Positions 56,535-64,000 of a stretch of DNA of 64,000 nt are shown in pieces; within the stretch, counting starts at the first letter, position 1; the number at the start of each line of letters is the position of its first letter. Source of the DNA: Clostridium psychrophilum (lineage in GTDB: Bacteria > Bacillota > Clostridia > Clostridiales > Clostridiaceae). The notes below the pieces were generated by a model. The model was not told where the DNA came from and searched no databases. It was given only the letters and a program-made list of their open reading frames with translations. Location: NCBI RefSeq assembly GCF_018861705.1, contig NZ_JAHLEC010000005.1, positions 1-64,000 on the forward strand, in the 5' to 3' direction. The position numbers and the translations under genes were made by a program.

Positions 56535-56591
56535 CTAGGGTAGTTATCCTCTCACTTATAGAAGTGGGAGACTTTCCTTGTGAAATGTCGT
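56535..56591 (+). repeat. 57-bp direct repeat, copy 2 (IS200/IS605-like end)
   Basis: Matches 52952-53008 in the same orientation apart from about three bases. The left hairpin arm is CTCTCACTT, giving one G-T wobble with AAGTGGGAG. It follows the NusG-II gene by 15 bases. Confidence 0.7.
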
Positions 56592-56628
56592 AAAATAAAA
56601 AAGCACACTGAATATCTAGAACATAATA

Positions 56629-56686
56629 AAATCCAATTAAAAACAGAGTATTAGATAAATCTAATACTCTGTTTTTAATTGGATTT
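56629..56686. terminator. Perfect 27-bp stem palindrome
   Basis: Arms 56629-56655 and 56660-56686 are perfectly complementary over 27 bases with a four-base TAAA loop. It overlaps the end of the small minus-strand gene and, with its A/T-rich base, would work as a terminator in both directions. Confidence 0.85.
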
Positions 56687-56827
56687 ATAGTTATTAAGAT
56701 ACTCTTCAAACGAATCATATATTAATGTGTTTGTTGGTTTTGATTCTTTCTTAGCATAAGGTATAATTCCATCAGCTAATTTTTTAGTGGATATATCTTT
56801 CAGTGCTCCTGTTATAATATTAATCAC
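56675..56827 (-). CDS. Small uncharacterised protein, 50 residues
   Basis: A GTG start at 56827 gives 50 residues: MINIITGALKDISTKKLADG then IIPYAKKESKPTNTLIYDSF and EEYLNNYKSN. It is preceded by a GAGTTGAG-like site and a TATAAT-type box. The stop lies inside the perfect palindrome, which supports a real transcript. No homologue is recognised. Confidence 0.5.
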   Translation of the reverse strand: MINIITGALKDISTKKLADGIIPYAKKESKPTNTLIYDSFEEYLNNYKSN

Positions 56828-57339
56828 CTCAACTCAATATATTTATTATAACACAAAATCTGTAATTTATAAAGAAGATAACCTTTACAAAACATGATTT
56901 ATAGCCTTTATTAAGGATAATCCATAATAAAGGCTTTTGCATAAAAAGAAGTCCAATCAAAAGATTGAACTTCTTTAATATATTTTAGCTACCGTCCGGT
57001 TATAGTACAGTGCTACATTTATAGTATATGCAATTATATTATAAATGTGCAATCTTTTATTTATATATATATGTTTTCATTACCGAATTGTATCTTTATA
57101 GTATAAATACTATCATGTTTTTATGTTATTATATGTAAAAAGTTAAAGAATATTTACATATAATAATATCGAGAGTAGAAAAAGGTGTCTTTTTTATTTT
57201 GTATGAATAGTCTAATAGAAGAATATATAATGCAAGCGTTGTATATATATTTAAGGCATAGATATAACAAAAGCATTAATAATGTACAAGCAATTGTTTT
57301 TATTGAATAGAACAAAGGTTTATATGGGGGGTGAATGTG
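56828..57339. other. Intergenic region with two hairpins
   Basis: AGCCTTTATTA...TAATAAAGGCT (56913-56936) and AAAGAAGT...ACTTCTTT (about 56947-56977) are stable stems of the terminator type. The rest, to GGGGGG before 57340, is AT-rich with nothing recognised. Confidence 0.6.
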
Positions 57340-57765
57340 ATGAATTGGAAAGAAGAATTGGTGCTACAATTCAGGAATATGACTATTGATAGAAATATTA
57401 TTAGCAATTCAATTCAAAATTTTGTTGATGTATTTAATAATAATCTAGATAAATATAATATAAAAAATATTAGAGCATCAACTGATTCAAATGAATATAT
57501 AGACATAAAGAATTATAAAAAAGTAGAAATTAAATATTCAGACAGTAATGTTACTTTTATTTTATATAATAAAGAGGGGGTTAAACAAAATATATCGATT
57601 AAGTTAAGTATTGCTAAAAAAGTGGGGGGATACTTTCTTCAGTATATTAATACAGAAGAACGTAATCCAAAATTGAAAGCATTTATAGACGAAAATACTA
57701 TTGATGGAATTTTACAAGATTTATTTGAATTAAATGAAGAAGTAATATCTGTAAATGAAAAATAA
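57340..57765 (+). CDS. Uncharacterised 141-residue protein
   Basis: The ATG at 57340 lies 8 bases after GGGGGG; the GTG at 57331 overlaps that site. The protein is Asn-, Lys- and Ile-rich, mixed alpha/beta, without membrane segments: IISNSIQNFVDVFNNNLDKYN, VEIKYSDSNVTFILYNKEG, FIDENTIDGILQDLFEL. No family is recognised. Confidence 0.65.
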   Translation: MNWKEELVLQFRNMTIDRNIISNSIQNFVDVFNNNLDKYNIKNIRASTDSNEYIDIKNYKKVEIKYSDSNVTFILYNKEGVKQNISIKLSIAKKVGGYFLQYINTEERNPKLKAFIDENTIDGILQDLFELNEEVISVNEK

Positions 57766-57905
57766 TTATTTAAGAGCATCCAATTGGGTGCTCTTTGCTA
57801 TAGTATTATAATTTAATTTATTTCTAGTATGTTGTATTATTTTAATTAATTGTTCTGTAGTCACATTATAAATTCGTGTTTTTTTATTTATAACAATGGA
57901 TGATA

Positions 57906-58520
57906 TCAGTTTATAAATTCAATTATACCAAGTAGTATTAGCAATATTCCTGAAAATAAGGGTGCATATTTACCAAGAATTTTGCCTAAAACATGATTAC
58001 CTGCAGCTACACCAAATATAATTGCTATAATACTTAATATAAATGTAGATAAGACTGTGATTTGAATACTAACTCCTGTTATACTTGCAGCTATTCCTGT
58101 TCCTAAGTTATTAAAGGTCAATCCTAATGCAATAAGAAGAGCTTCATTTATGCTTATGTCACCAGAGTTATCCATATCTGATTTTTCAGCATATTCAATC
58201 ATGTCAGTTATATCTTTTAATGCGAGTTCTTTTGATTTAGTGTTATTAATAAGTTTTATTATGCTTTGAGTTACAAAATATAGTCCTAAAATAATAATTA
58301 CTAAAGCACCTAAACTATTAGCTATGGAGTGAGGCAAAAGTTTTGATATATACGATCCAACTAACATTGATAAAAATGTTGCTGTAGAAGTCACGATTGC
58401 TATTATAAAATTTGCAATTATTCCTATCTTTACTTTTTTTATTCCGTAAGCTATTCCAATAACCAAGTTATCTAAATTAGAGGATAAGCTAAATGATAAT
58501 GCACATAAAATTAACACCAT
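57906..58520 (-). CDS. ytaF: Sporulation membrane protein YtaF
   Basis: This 204-residue protein has six membrane segments and the MntP/YtaF layout: an N-terminal FSLSSNLDNLVIGIAYGIKK motif with the Asp, repeated in the second half as LLIALGLTFNNLGTGIAAS, and a cytoplasmic loop with DNSGDISINEALL. YtaF is expressed in sporulating cells; transport of a cation is suspected from the family. ATG follows AAAGGGAGAA. It is divergent from the CDF exporter. Confidence 0.92.
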   Translation of the reverse strand: MVLILCALSFSLSSNLDNLVIGIAYGIKKVKIGIIANFIIAIVTSTATFLSMLVGSYISKLLPHSIANSLGALVIIILGLYFVTQSIIKLINNTKSKELALKDITDMIEYAEKSDMDNSGDISINEALLIALGLTFNNLGTGIAASITGVSIQITVLSTFILSIIAIIFGVAAGNHVLGKILGKYAPLFSGILLILLGIIEFIN

Positions 58521-58817
58521 ATAGGTTCTCCCTTTTTATCATTTACATTTTAATATATGGAGTAAAAACTTATATGGTGACTAAACATTTGCCAAAATGC
58601 GTTTATATAAAGATATATTTGCAAAAATTTGTTGAAAAATAGTTTATAAATTTATGTAGATGGTAATGAAACTGAATTATTAATATTAATACTTAAATTG
58701 AAAAATATACAGAGCAATAACTGCTCTTGTTGCATAATAATAGTATTAGACTTAATTATTTTAAATAATTTATATTGTTATAACTAACCAATAATATTTA
58801 ATTAGGAGGTTCATTCT

Positions 58818-59999
58818 ATGAAATCTATATTTGATTTTATAATAAAAAAATTCGTTAAAAATTATTCGGATGTAGGTTCACAAGTGGTAAGGCAATCATA
58901 TGGATGGTTAGGTGGCATAGTGGGATTTATTATCAACACGACAATACTTATTTTAGAACTTATTGTAGGTGTTTTCTTAAATAGTATATCTATTACAGCA
59001 GACGCTGTACATAATTTAACGGATGCAGTATCGTCTTTAATTACTATTTTAAGCTTCAAGCTAGCTAATCGTCCGGCTGACACGAAACATCCATTTGGAT
59101 ATGGTAGAGTGGAGTACATTACTTCATTGTTATTTTCATTATCTATTTTTTTTGTGGGATATGAATTTTTAAGAAGTTCTATAGGTAGAGTTCTTCAACC
59201 GGTAAGTATTCCATTTAATATGGGATCATTTTTGCTAATGTTATTAGCACTTCCTCTTCAAATTTTTCTTAATCGTTTTACTAAATATATTGGGATTGCT
59301 ATCAACTCTTCAGCTTTAAAAGCATCAGCATTAGAATCTTTTACTGATATACTTGTATTATCAATGGTAACTAGTTCACTACTTATCACAAGGTTCACAA
59401 CTTTTCCTGTAGATGGGTATGCAGGCATAATAGTATCCTTGTTTATACTACATTCAGGATTCGCACTCTGCAAAGAAACATTAGATTATATATTGGGAAA
59501 AGCTCCTGATAAGCAATTAGTAAAAAATATCTACACCCAAGTTTTAAGTTATAAATATATTACTGGAGTACATGATTTAATTATTCATAATTACGGACCA
59601 GGAAGATACATGGTTTCGCTACATGCAGAAGTACCTTGTGATATTCCTGTAATGCAAATTCATGATGTTATTGATAAGATAGAAAAAGAAGTAGGCGAGA
59701 AGCTAAACTTATATCTAGTTATTCATATGGATCCTTTTAAAAGTAATAGTCCAGATGTGATTTATTTAAAAAAACGATTAAATAAAGAACTATCTATAAT
59801 AAAAGGAATTCAATCAATACATGATTTTAGGGTAGTAGGGGACGTTGAGGCAAAAACATTGATTTTTGACGTAGTTGTAGATAAATCATACTATAATGAA
59901 AAATCGAAAATAAATATTCTTATGAAAATAGAAGCAGGAGTTAAAAATATTTCATCACAATATCGATGTATAGTAACAATGGATAAAGATTATTACTAA
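58818..59999 (+). CDS. Cation diffusion facilitator metal exporter
   Basis: This 393-residue CDF protein has six membrane segments with metal site residues in ITADAVHNLTDAVSSLI (Asp and His) and FTDILVLSMV-type helix V, a DTKHPFGYGRVEYIT loop, and a C-terminal domain with HVDIVIHNYGPGRYMVSLHAEV-type His ligands (ITGVHDLIIHNYGPG). It exports Zn2+, Mn2+ or Fe2+ in exchange for protons; the metal is not clear. ATG follows AGGAGG. A long terminator follows. Confidence 0.93.
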   Translation: MKSIFDFIIKKFVKNYSDVGSQVVRQSYGWLGGIVGFIINTTILILELIVGVFLNSISITADAVHNLTDAVSSLITILSFKLANRPADTKHPFGYGRVEYITSLLFSLSIFFVGYEFLRSSIGRVLQPVSIPFNMGSFLLMLLALPLQIFLNRFTKYIGIAINSSALKASALESFTDILVLSMVTSSLLITRFTTFPVDGYAGIIVSLFILHSGFALCKETLDYILGKAPDKQLVKNIYTQVLSYKYITGVHDLIIHNYGPGRYMVSLHAEVPCDIPVMQIHDVIDKIEKEVGEKLNLYLVIHMDPFKSNSPDVIYLKKRLNKELSIIKGIQSIHDFRVVGDVEAKTLIFDVVVDKSYYNEKSKINILMKIEAGVKNISSQYRCIVTMDKDYY

Positions 60000-60017
60000 G
60001 AAAAAGTTAATAAAATA

Positions 60018-60068
60018 AAATAAAGAATAATAACATTTAGATTATCTAAGTGTTATTATTCTTTATTT
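60018..60068. terminator. Bidirectional terminator between CDF and Rrf2 genes
   Basis: Arms 60018-60035 and 60051-60068 pair perfectly (AAATAAAGAATAATAACA with its complement) and an inner TTAGA/TCTAA stem closes the loop. It overlaps the stop of the minus-strand Rrf2 gene. Confidence 0.9.
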
Positions 60069-60513
60069 AAATTATGAAGTCTAAGGTATATTCTGAATTA
60101 AGACTTTTATATTTTTCTACAAGATCTTCTAATGTAACAGAATCCATAACTTTATTAATTTGTTCATTAACTTCTTGCCATACTAGAGTGTTTATACAAA
60201 CTTTAATGGTTTTATCAAGGCCTAAAACACCATCGTCATCTCCAGTAATATTTAAGTCACCTTCAAGTATTCTTAAAACTTCACCTACCGTAATCTTTGA
60301 AGCTTCTCTTGATAATGTATAACCACCTTGTGATCCTCTTGCACTTTTTACAAGTTTAGCTTTTCTAAGTATTGAGAAAACTTGTTCTAAATAATTTTCT
60401 GAAATTGCCTGTCTTTCGGCAATAATTTTTAAGGGTATATAGTCCCCAAATGAATGAACTGCAATATCAACCATTGCTCTTAAACCGTATCTTCCTTTAG
60501 TAGAAATATTCAT
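60067..60513 (-). CDS. Rrf2-family transcriptional regulator
   Basis: This 148-residue winged-helix protein starts MNISTKGRYGLRAMVDIAVH and has the SENYLEQVFSILRKAKLVKSARGSQGGYTLSR recognition region. The three closely spaced Cys of IscR are missing; only one Cys remains (KVCINTLVW), which points to the CymR-like side of the family (sulfur/cysteine metabolism) rather than a cluster-binding IscR. ATG follows AAGGAGAATT. No sulfur gene adjoins it, so targets are elsewhere or unknown. Confidence 0.93.
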   Translation of the reverse strand: MNISTKGRYGLRAMVDIAVHSFGDYIPLKIIAERQAISENYLEQVFSILRKAKLVKSARGSQGGYTLSREASKITVGEVLRILEGDLNITGDDDGVLGLDKTIKVCINTLVWQEVNEQINKVMDSVTLEDLVEKYKSLNSEYTLDFII

Positions 60514-60657
60514 GGTTTGTTAATTCTCCTTATCTATACTAAAAAATATATATAACAAATATAGTATTATTTTTTCACTGAACTAAATAATACTATATTG
60601 AAATGAATAAGTCAACTTAAGACATTATCTCTTATAAAATAATGGGTAGGATAATTA

Positions 60658-60957
60658 TTAGATGTTCTCAAATTCATTTAACGTTTTTATCTTATTTTCA
60701 ACTTTTATTTTATCACTTCTTATATTATCTAATTGTTGAATTAATTTTTTATTTTCAACTTTTATAGTTTTTGTAGAAGCATGTTGTAAACCACTTTCAG
60801 CAAGTTCTAAGGTGTATTGTATTTCTTGTTCTAGTTTGCTTTTATAAGTATCCTCAAATTCCTTTTCTACTTCAGTAAGTTCTTCATTTAACGTTGTTTT
60901 CATACTGTCAATAACTTGTCTTGTAACTTCCGATTTAATTTGTTCTTCAGTTTTCAT
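60658..60957 (-). CDS. Small coiled-coil protein
   Basis: This 99-residue, Glu/Lys-rich protein is predicted almost fully helical with coiled-coil heptads (EEQIKSEVTRQVIDSMKTTL, VENKKLIQQLDNIRSDKIKVE). ATG follows AAAGGAG. No domain is recognised. It stands alone between the Rrf2 gene and an exported amidase gene. Confidence 0.7.
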   Translation of the reverse strand: MKTEEQIKSEVTRQVIDSMKTTLNEELTEVEKEFEDTYKSKLEQEIQYTLELAESGLQHASTKTIKVENKKLIQQLDNIRSDKIKVENKIKTLNEFENI

Positions 60958-60987
60958 ATGTTTTCTCCTTTTATTATTTATTATTTA

Positions 60988-62103
60988 TTAATAATGAACT
61001 CTAATTAACCAAAATTTGATATTTTTATCACTCCATCCAAGATCCCAAGGAACTTTACTTCTATCTGAATTATGACAACTAACCAAAGAGTAGCCTCTTG
61101 AATCAACCCCTGTAACCACAGATATATGAGTAATATCATTCTTTTTTTCATAAGCAACAAAGTCGCCAGGTAATAGTTTATAACTTGCTTTATACACTTT
61201 ATCATAACTGCCATAAGCAATTGTTGATGCTCTGCCACTATAGTTCATATAATTTTTAAAGCTATCTGCGTTTAGCCAAGCTTTTGTTGCCCCGTTTTTG
61301 TCATAATTCCATGCAGAATTTTTTTTGAAATTAGCGCCTTCAAAAAGAATTTGGGATGCAAAATTTGCACAATCTCCGCCTTTAGGATTATAATCTCTAT
61401 ATTTTTTGTTGTACTTATATTTATATTCCGCTAAACTAGCAGCACCACAATATTTATCGGCATATTCTGAAGCTTTTATCCTCCTTTGGCTTAATGTGGA
61501 TAAATCTCTTGAACTTTGCGATAATATATATTTTTTTATAGAATCTGCTTTAATATTTCCTAAGTCTAATGAATTAGCAAAAGGATCCTTATACCATTCT
61601 TTTGAAATAACCAAAGAATGGTCTTTATTCATAAGTTGTAAATTGTGATAAGTGCCAATTCTTGAAGTGTTTTGGACTTCAGGATGATCTTCATATACAT
61701 ACTTATATTCTGTAGAACACAGTAGGTAAACTGAAAAGTTATTATCATTATTTCTGATTTTTTTTACTAAAACTGTTGGCGTGATGCTAATAAATTTAAC
61801 ACCCTGTTTTTGCGCCCAATTATTAATGTAATCCATCTTTCTTTTTTCATATTCGTATGCCCAAGTTCCATATTTTGTGTCCATATTATAAAGTGATTGT
61901 ATTAATTTTAAATCACCACTTAATATAGCTTTGTTTCTTTTTAGAAAAATTTGATCGATATAACTTGTAACTTCCTTCTTTTCTTCATCTGTAACAGCGT
62001 ATGTAGAGCTAGCTGTACATATTTGTATCGTTATAAGAAGTATGATAAATATAAAAAACCGAGTAACATATGATTGTGATTTTTTCGCTTTGCAAAAATT
62101 CAT
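60988..62103 (-). CDS. Exported amidase_6-domain protein
   Basis: This 371-residue protein has a signal peptide or anchor (VTRFFIFIILLITIQICTASSTYA) and a C-terminal Amidase_6 domain: YNPKGGDCANFASQILFEGANF holds the catalytic Cys, and DITHISVVTGVDSRGYSLVSCHN the His. The N-terminal part (about 30-200) is a putative extracellular domain of unknown role. It lies 15 bases from the stop of the M15 peptidase gene and is likely co-transcribed. Both should act on the cell wall or on exported peptides. Confidence 0.9.
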   Translation of the reverse strand: MNFCKAKKSQSYVTRFFIFIILLITIQICTASSTYAVTDEEKKEVTSYIDQIFLKRNKAILSGDLKLIQSLYNMDTKYGTWAYEYEKRKMDYINNWAQKQGVKFISITPTVLVKKIRNNDNNFSVYLLCSTEYKYVYEDHPEVQNTSRIGTYHNLQLMNKDHSLVISKEWYKDPFANSLDLGNIKADSIKKYILSQSSRDLSTLSQRRIKASEYADKYCGAASLAEYKYKYNKKYRDYNPKGGDCANFASQILFEGANFKKNSAWNYDKNGATKAWLNADSFKNYMNYSGRASTIAYGSYDKVYKASYKLLPGDFVAYEKKNDITHISVVTGVDSRGYSLVSCHNSDRSKVPWDLGWSDKNIKFWLIRVHY

Positions 62104-62118
62104 AATATTATACTCCTA

Positions 62119-63054
62119 TTATTTTATTGACTTGTTTATTTTTTCTATGACATTTTTTATATTATTTTGTTGTAATGGGGCACCTTCATACCATTGCTTT
62201 TTAGAATTTATATTATTTGTGAAATATCGTGCTTTTAAAATAATTTCTGGCCTATATTCAAAATGTAGTATGTCAAAGTGTGACCATTTACCTCCCCAAA
62301 CAAAATTATTAGCCTCAAAAACTTTTACTAATTCATTAGAATATGAGGCCAACCTTTTTTCACCTTCTTCCTTAGAGGCCCATTTCCAATAATCTCTTTT
62401 ATCACTAGCTAGATCTATAGCAATTCCATATGAATGAGGACTTAATCGACCTGTGCCAGAAATTACGCGATAATTGAAAGTACCACTACAAGGGAAAAGA
62501 CATTTCCTAATATTTGGACTTTTTTCAGACATAGGTAACAATTGTTTCATAACAGATTGGAGAGAAATTGCTGCTCCGCTGCTACTATTAAATTGGTAAT
62601 TGTGATAACAAACATTAACTTTTGTAAGTTGCGATTCTATTGTTTGTCTCGAAACACCATAAACTTCTGATAATAATCCATAATTACGACATCGACCAGG
62701 ATCGAAATTTTTCAACATAATTTTTTTAATATCTGTGAGCGGATAGAGTTGATCTAGTGTGTCTTGAATGTCTGGATTTGTTAATTTTTCTTGTGTATTC
62801 TTTTGCTTTTTATCATCATAAATCAATTTTTTTCCTGATTTCATTATTAGAAAAACATAATCATTATTTTGCTCAATATTTGCAATATATTCAGGATAAG
62901 CTAACATTAAACATAACAAGTCTTGTTTCATTGTTACATTGTACTTATGAGCGTTTTTTTCATTATTAGTAACATCTAAAGCAGGAGCAATTGCTGAATT
63001 CCATATATTAAGAAGTAAACTAATAATAAGTGTGAAAGTAAAAAGTTTTTTCAT
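62119..63054 (-). CDS. M15-family D-Ala-D-Ala carboxypeptidase-like protein
   Basis: This 311-residue protein has an N-terminal hydrophobic signal (LFTFTLIISLLLNIW) and an M15 (VanY/LAS) zinc peptidase domain. SPHSYGIAIDLASD supplies the zinc His and Asp and HFDILHFEYRPEI the second His and catalytic Glu/Asp region. It cuts peptide stems or D-Ala termini in peptidoglycan. ATG follows AGGAGGAGAAT. It is the first gene of the pair with the amidase. Confidence 0.9.
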   Translation of the reverse strand: MKKLFTFTLIISLLLNIWNSAIAPALDVTNNEKNAHKYNVTMKQDLLCLMLAYPEYIANIEQNNDYVFLIMKSGKKLIYDDKKQKNTQEKLTNPDIQDTLDQLYPLTDIKKIMLKNFDPGRCRNYGLLSEVYGVSRQTIESQLTKVNVCYHNYQFNSSSGAAISLQSVMKQLLPMSEKSPNIRKCLFPCSGTFNYRVISGTGRLSPHSYGIAIDLASDKRDYWKWASKEEGEKRLASYSNELVKVFEANNFVWGGKWSHFDILHFEYRPEIILKARYFTNNINSKKQWYEGAPLQQNNIKNVIEKINKSIK

Positions 63055-63272
63055 AATAATATTCTCCTCCTAAAAAAAATCAAAACTGTTACTAAAAATA
63101 TAAACATTTTACAAAAATACAATTACTTTTTAATAATATATTTATTATATAATATTGCCTATGAACTATTAATATATGTGTGGATATATTAACAAGATTA
63201 GTATGACTATTTCCAATAATAATTTTATAATACGAATTATTTATAAATATTTTTAAAAATATTTTTTGAAAA

Positions 63273-63311
63273 TTAACTCTAGAGCTATATTTATAATAGC
63301 TCTAGAGTTAA
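63273..63311. terminator. Perfect 16-bp hairpin
   Basis: TTAACTCTAGAGCTAT (63273-63288) and its reverse complement (63296-63311) have a seven-base loop. It lies in the 480-base gap between two minus-strand genes; there is no T run on the plus strand, but T-rich sequence on the minus side. Confidence 0.6.
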
Positions 63312-63435
63312 AGATAATTTTGAATAATAAGTGAAGTAATAAAAATAGTTCTATGATTAAGTTCATTAATGGACATTACAAAATAGTAAAAGATTATGTT
63401 TTGGAATATATATGATTTTAAATTGTTCAACTAAA

Positions 63436-63467
63436 CATAAACAGGCATCATAAAATACCTGTTTATG
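63436..63467 (-). terminator. Terminator of the dehydrogenase gene
   Basis: CATAAACAGG (63436-63445) and CCTGTTTATG (63458-63467) form the stem. It is about 70 bases beyond the stop of the short-chain dehydrogenase. Confidence 0.65.
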
Positions 63468-63533
63468 CAATATGTCTTAATTTTTTAGAAATGAAAGAAA
63501 AACTAAATATAGAAAGCATAAGTTTACCTAGTT

Positions 63534-64000
63534 CTAACCGTTTATAACAGTACCACCATTCACATGAATAGTCTCACCACTTATATAAGAGGCACCTTCA
63601 GAAGCTAAGAATACATAAGTTTCACAGAGCTCAACAGGTTGACCTGGCCTTCCCATGGGTGTATTACTACCAAATTTGCCGACTTCAACAGCACTAAAGG
63701 AAGATGGTATAAGTGGTGTCCATATAGGACCTGGAGCAACTGCATTTACCCGTATTTTCCTGCTTTGAAGGGAAAGTGATAAAGAACGAGTAAAAGTAAC
63801 TATTGCTCCCTTAGTCGATGAGTAATCAATTAAAGTCTCGTGTCCTTTATATGCTGTAATTGAAGAGGTATTTATAATTACGGCGTTTTCTTTCAAATGT
63901 GGTAATGCTGCCTTTACCATATAAAACATTCCAAAAATATTAGTTTTAAAAGTTCTTTCTAATTGCTGTTTTGTAATGTCTTCAATACTATTTTGAGGAT
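63534..64000 (-). CDS. Short-chain dehydrogenase/reductase, C-terminal part
   Basis: The frame is open to the window end, so the N-terminus and NAD-binding loop are missing. The 155 visible residues contain the catalytic Ser (INTSSITAYKG) and Tyr-x3-Lys (IDYSSTKGAIV), the VNAVAPGPIWTPLIPSSF segment and the C-terminal SGETIHVNGGTVING. This resembles the GSP39/YhdF-type oxidoreductases of Bacillus. The substrate is unknown. Confidence 0.9.
   Translation of the reverse strand, partial: PQNSIEDITKQQLERTFKTNIFGMFYMVKAALPHLKENAVIINTSSITAYKGHETLIDYSSTKGAIVTFTRSLSLSLQSRKIRVNAVAPGPIWTPLIPSSFSAVEVGKFGSNTPMGRPGQPVELCETYVFLASEGASYISGETIHVNGGTVING

Noticed and set aside
61005-61648. Open frames inside the amidase gene
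   Set aside because: They lie in other frames of a clear coding gene with typical codon use; treated as shadows.

Overview
The window is very AT-rich and carries spore-formation genes (spoIIAA-spoIIAB-sigF, spoVAC-spoVAD-spoVAE, yunB, ytaF) beside strictly anaerobic metabolism (4-hydroxybutyryl-CoA dehydratase, CoA transferases, a CoA-acylating aldehyde dehydrogenase). Strong GGAGG-type ribosome binding sites and frequent TTG/GTG starts fit. I read it as a chromosomal segment of a Clostridium (cluster I type, solventless/amino-acid-fermenting style); the species cannot be fixed from the sequence alone. No rRNA, tRNA, CRISPR array or intact mobile element was seen.

Layout. 1-4.9 kb: the tail of an IS30-type transposase, two cell-surface glycosyltransferases (one apparently starting at ATT), a nitroreductase, an EamA permease containing a G9 tract, and the C-terminal stump of a catalase gene. 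4.9-9.5 kb: histidine degradation (hutH, ftcD, hutI, fchA) without urocanase. 9.7-11.4 kb: a solitary adenine-N6 DNA methyltransferase that looks like C. difficile CamA. 11.5-16.4 kb: an acyl carrier protein, an AMP-forming acyl ligase broken by a -1 frameshift at a slippery A9 run, LuxE-like and LuxC-like fatty-acid-reductase subunits and a MaoC hydratase. This is a candidate fatty-aldehyde pathway without luciferase. 16.5-27.1 kb: a CBS-PAS-AAA sigma-54 activator facing a canonical -24/-12 promoter, then 4-hydroxybutyryl-CoA dehydratase, a NifU-domain protein, a CoA-transferase pseudogene, a broken permease, a SucD-like dehydrogenase, an abfD relic and an intact 4-hydroxybutyrate CoA-transferase. 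Thus the 4-hydroxybutyrate-to-crotonyl-CoA branch is still encoded but its locus has been duplicated and is decaying.

27.3-34.4 kb: the sporulation block, with a near-perfect sigma-H promoter before spoIIAA and a sigma-F/G-like promoter before spoVAC, followed by a class A penicillin-binding protein and yunB. 34.4-42.7 kb: housekeeping genes hpt, hflX (with an N-terminal domain carrying a complete JAMM-like metal motif), a nucleotidyltransferase, a MocR regulator, a HEAT-repeat protein, YigZ and YebC. 42.7-49.4 kb: a gene-poor stretch of orphan small genes, including a SleB-type hydrolase and a protein built of about seven 46-residue repeats. 49.4-64 kb: an APC permease, ApbE, a DUF445 pair, a NusG-domain-II protein, YtaF, a CDF metal exporter, an Rrf2 regulator, an exported amidase and an M15 peptidase, and the end of a short-chain dehydrogenase. 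Two 57-bp direct repeats ending in a GTGGGAG hairpin, 3.6 kb apart, look like remnants of IS200/IS605-type ends.

The most interesting items are the lux-type aldehyde cluster with its dnaX-like slippery frameshift, the CamA-like methyltransferase, the JAMM-HflX fusion, the 46-residue repeat protein, two genes that appear to start at ATT and ATA, and the decaying, sigma-54-controlled 4-hydroxybutyrate locus.
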